From Terrisporobacter glycolicus ATCC 14880 = DSM 1288 (GTDB taxonomy: Bacteria; Bacillota; Clostridia; Peptostreptococcales; Peptostreptococcaceae): 64,000 nt of DNA. The stretch is taken from NCBI RefSeq assembly GCF_036812735.1, contig NZ_CP117523.1:434001-498000 (forward strand). The letters run 5' to 3'. The first letter of the stretch is position 1; every line of letters starts with the position of its first letter. The translations under genes and the position numbers were made by a program. Positions 61,997 through 64,000 of the stretch are shown here, piece by piece. The notes under the pieces were generated by a model. It searched no databases and had not been told where the DNA came from. It was given only the letters and a program-made list of their open reading frames with translations.

Positions 61997-62869
61997 ATGA
62001 GCGATAGAATAGATATAGCAATAATAGGAAGTGGGCCAGCAGGTGTATCTGCAGCTTTAAATGCAAGTATAAGAAAAAAAACATTTAAAATATTTGGTAG
62101 CAAAGAAATAAGTCCCAAATTAGTAAAGGCTCATAAAGTTAATAACTACCTAGGATTCTATGGTAAAAGTGGATTGGAAATAAGAGATGAGTTTGCTAAA
62201 CACTTAGAATCAATGGACATAGATATAACAGAAGATAAAATAAATAACATATATTCAATGGGCGATTATTTTGCCCTAATGGGAACAAATAATAACTACG
62301 AAGCAAAGACTGTAATACTAGCAACAGGGGTAAACTTTGGGAAACCGTTAAAAGGAGAAGAAGAGCTTTTAGGTAGAGGGGTAGGATATTGTGCAACATG
62401 TGATGCTCCTTTATACAAAGATAAAGTAGTTACTATAATTGCTTATAACAAACATGAAGAGTCAGAAGCAAACTTTATAGCCCAAGTAGCTTCAAAGGTA
62501 TACTACATACCTATGTACAAAGAAGAAGTCGAGGTAGATTCTTCAATAGAAATAATAAAAGATACTCCAGTAGAAATAGTAGGAGATAAGTTTGTAGAAA
62601 AACTAGTATTAAAAGATAGAGAAATAGAAACTGATGGTATATTCATACTTAGAGATAGCATATCTCCAGGTCAATTAGTACCAGGCTTACAATTAGACGG
62701 AAATCATATAGACGTAGATAGAAAAATGAGTACAAACTTAAAAGGGTGTTTTGCAGCAGGAGATATAGTTGGAACACCATATCAATATATAAAAGCAGCA
62801 GGAGAAGGTAATATAGCAGCCCTTTCTGCAGTATCTTACTTAGATGAACAAAGAAGAAATAATAAATAA
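61997..62869 (+). CDS. Thioredoxin reductase lacking NADPH motifs, probable ferredoxin-dependent (FFTR) type
   Basis: 290 residues with AGGAGG upstream. FAD-binding GSGPAGVSAAL (11-21), redox pair CATC (Cys132, Cys135), and the terminal FAD motif GCFAAGDIVGTPYQYIKAAG are present. The NADPH-binding GGGDSA is replaced by the stretch IIAYNKHEESEANF (147-160), and the HRRxxxR arginines by YIPMYKEEVEV (170-180). This is the pattern of the ferredoxin-linked flavin thioredoxin reductases described for Clostridium and Gloeobacter. It thus probably takes electrons from reduced ferredoxin and passes them to the thioredoxin encoded next. Confidence 0.88.
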   Translation: MSDRIDIAIIGSGPAGVSAALNASIRKKTFKIFGSKEISPKLVKAHKVNNYLGFYGKSGLEIRDEFAKHLESMDIDITEDKINNIYSMGDYFALMGTNNNYEAKTVILATGVNFGKPLKGEEELLGRGVGYCATCDAPLYKDKVVTIIAYNKHEESEANFIAQVASKVYYIPMYKEEVEVDSSIEIIKDTPVEIVGDKFVEKLVLKDREIETDGIFILRDSISPGQLVPGLQLDGNHIDVDRKMSTNLKGCFAAGDIVGTPYQYIKAAGEGNIAALSAVSYLDEQRRNNK

Positions 62870-62888
62870 TAAATGGGAGAGATAAAAA

Positions 62889-63203
62889 ATGGCTAAAATA
62901 GTTAATTCAAATGAATTTAAAGAAGCAATAAAAGAAGAAGGAATAGTCGTAGTAGATTTCTTTGCAAATTGGTGTGGACCTTGCAAAATGCTAGCTCCAA
63001 TATTTGAAGAATTATCAAATGAAATGGAAGGAAAAACACAATTTATAAAAGTTGATGTTGACCAAAGTGTAGATATTGCAAGGGAATATGGAGTTCAATC
63101 AATACCGACAATGACTATCATAAAAAATGGACAGCCAGTAGAAACAATGGTTGGTTTCTTACCTAAAGATGTAATTAAATCAAATATAGAAAATTATCTA
63201 TAA
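62889..63203 (+). CDS. trxA: Thioredoxin
   Basis: 104 residues with classic active site WCGPCK (Cys29, Cys32), cis-proline in YGVQSIPTMTII and the glycine in VGFLPKD. Its gene is 19 bp after the reductase. It is the expected substrate of the reductase and electron donor of the peroxidase. Confidence 0.97.
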   Translation: MAKIVNSNEFKEAIKEEGIVVVDFFANWCGPCKMLAPIFEELSNEMEGKTQFIKVDVDQSVDIAREYGVQSIPTMTIIKNGQPVETMVGFLPKDVIKSNIENYL

Positions 63204-63259
63204 AATTAAAATATGCCCCAAAAGATTTTAACCCCCTTTTTAAAATCTTAATATATATA

Positions 63260-63297
63260 AGAACTATTAAGCTATTAGCTTGTTAGTTCTTTTTTTA
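63260..63297 (+). terminator. Terminator after thioredoxin gene
   Basis: Stem AGAACTATTAAGCT / AGCTTGTTAGTTCT with seven T. A weaker stem, AAGATTTTA / TAAAATCTT (63223-63249), lies just before it. Confidence 0.85.
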
Positions 63298-63544
63298 TCT
63301 AATTTTTTATAGTTCAAGTTATAATTTTACATTTAATATGAATAATTAAATCATAACAAATAACTTACTTTACTGGTTTACAAATACTCTAATGAATCTT
63401 TTAAGGGTTTGATATTACAGAATCAGACTTACATTATATATAATTATGGTGGGTATTATGTAAAAACATACCATTTATAAATACTTATATACTAATGATG
63501 GGGATTATAATCATGAGAAACTATAAAAATAAAAGATAATTATA
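63298..63544. other. Intergenic stretch
   Basis: AT-rich, no gene. A partial inverted repeat ATGGTGGGTATTATG ... ACATACCAT occurs near 63446-63474. Confidence 0.35.
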
Positions 63545-63700
63545 ATGAAAAACTTAAGCTTTTTAGATTATATTTATTCGAAAAAATTTAAATCTATAAA
63601 TAAAATAGAAGTAAATTATATTAAGCAGATTAAAGATGAAATAGCAAATAATAATTACAATTCAGAACAATTAATTAGATTTATCCACATAAATATATAA
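63545..63700 (+). CDS. Possible small protein (51 residues)
   Basis: ATG 63545 to TAA 63698. The product is basic and helical (LSFLDYIYSKKFKSINKIEV at the start), ending FIHINI, with no recognised family. The ribosome-binding site is weak. Its regular hydrophobic pattern is more protein-like than random sequence, but it may be spurious. Confidence 0.35.
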   Translation: MKNLSFLDYIYSKKFKSINKIEVNYIKQIKDEIANNNYNSEQLIRFIHINI

Positions 63701-63780
63701 TTTACCATTGATACTGGGGATAAATAAAAAAGCAATAAAATATGATTTGTGGATAACGTTATCCTGATTAGATATACAAA

Positions 63781-63816
63781 AAAACGCTAAGTTTTATAAA
63801 CTTAGCGTTTATTTTT
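63781..63816. terminator. Bidirectional terminator
   Basis: 13-bp perfect stem AAACGCTAAGTTT / AAACTTAGCGTTT with 3-nt loop, A and T runs on either side. It overlaps the stop codon of the minus-strand gene. Confidence 0.85.
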
Positions 63817-64000
63817 TGTTTAGTTGATTTTCAACCCATAATAGCATATAGTCTCCAAGAGATTTGTTTGTGTAATAATATTGCAAAGATTTACTTTCAG
63901 AAGAAGAATCAGTAGCGTCTATAACTGATAACAAATACGAAAGTGACATACTATAAAAATTTAATGAATTTAAAAGTGCTAGTGATATAGGATTTTTTTC
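63809..64000 (-). CDS. C-terminal part of an unknown minus-strand gene
   Basis: 63 codons plus TAA at 63809-63811, open to the window edge (3' end only). The visible part is Ser/Leu/Tyr-rich and helical (LALLNSLNFYSMSLSYLLSV, YTNKSLGDYMLLWVENQL). No family can be named from this fragment. Confidence 0.55.
   Translation of the reverse strand, partial: EKNPISLALLNSLNFYSMSLSYLLSVIDATDSSSESKSLQYYYTNKSLGDYMLLWVENQLNKK

Noticed and set aside
1-64000. CRISPR array, rRNA or tRNA genes, and transposase or integrase genes.
   Set aside because: No regularly spaced identical repeats, no cloverleaf or rRNA signature and no transposase/integrase motifs were seen on reading; a tRNA or covariance scan was not run.

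Overview
The window is very AT-rich with Gram-positive gene style: strong AGGAGG ribosome-binding sites, frequent TTG and GTG starts, and U-tract hairpin terminators. It contains a glycyl-radical-enzyme microcompartment, a ferredoxin-type thioredoxin reductase, a c-di-GMP-I riboswitch and clostridial surface proteins. Together these point to an anaerobic Firmicute, most likely Clostridium sensu stricto. The species cannot be named from the sequence alone. All family assignments come from reading motifs; no database search was run.

Layout. (1) 1-2375: 3' part of a leucine-rich-repeat/fibronectin-III surface protein. (2) 2.4-16.3 kb: an accessory region of small cassettes. It holds a two-gene SIR2-like candidate defence operon (2597-6541), a lipoprotein, a type I toxin-like peptide, relics of polymorphic toxins with one intact immunity gene, a CofE-like ligase with a divergent LysR regulator, a glycosidase-like protein, an alpha/beta hydrolase and small unknowns. 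Six degenerate copies of one stem-loop element (A-F), all in the same orientation, separate these cassettes. (3) 16.3-19 kb: an AraC/GyrI-like regulator, a Gly/Pro-rich protein and a TIM-barrel protein. (4) 19.3-25.3 kb: a c-di-GMP-I riboswitch and terminator in front of a giant secreted M60 peptidase with carbohydrate-binding modules; its 3' end is damaged. (5) 25.5-29.5 kb: an acetyltransferase, two unknowns, and a MerR regulator divergent from a MATE exporter.

(6) 29.6-49.4 kb: a complete glycyl-radical 1,2-propanediol-type microcompartment locus. It runs: AraC-type regulator, kinase-like ATPase and PocR sensor (minus strand), then DJ-1 protein, diol dehydratase, radical-SAM activase, shell proteins (one tandem-BMC, four hexamer-type, one pentamer), EutQ/eut_hyp-like protein, two CoA-acylating aldehyde dehydrogenases, a dedicated S-adenosylmethionine synthetase, PduL, an iron alcohol dehydrogenase, an EutJ-like chaperone, a PduO-C-like protein, a membrane protein and a DUF362 protein. 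Active-site residues match glycerol/propanediol dehydratase, not choline lyase. The expected chemistry is diol to aldehyde, then to alcohol (PduQ) and acyl-CoA/acyl-phosphate (PduP/PduL). Several cargo proteins share an N-terminal amphipathic helix; the dehydratase instead carries a 60-residue internal insertion with a similar helix. The regulatory genes have lost the phospho-acceptor His and Asp, and an A8 tract splits sensor from kinase.

(7) 49.5-57.8 kb: an orphan holin, a membrane-anchored hydrolase, a VOC protein, a DUF1905-type protein, a PAS histidine kinase and a membrane protein with a SHOCT tail. (8) 58-60.8 kb: DUF969-DUF979 membrane pair, pyroglutamyl peptidase and gamma-glutamylcyclotransferase, probably a 5-oxoproline/peptide module. 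(9) 60.9-63.2 kb: OhrR-like regulator, glutathione peroxidase, thioredoxin reductase lacking NADPH motifs, and thioredoxin: a peroxide-defence group. The window ends in a partial minus-strand gene.
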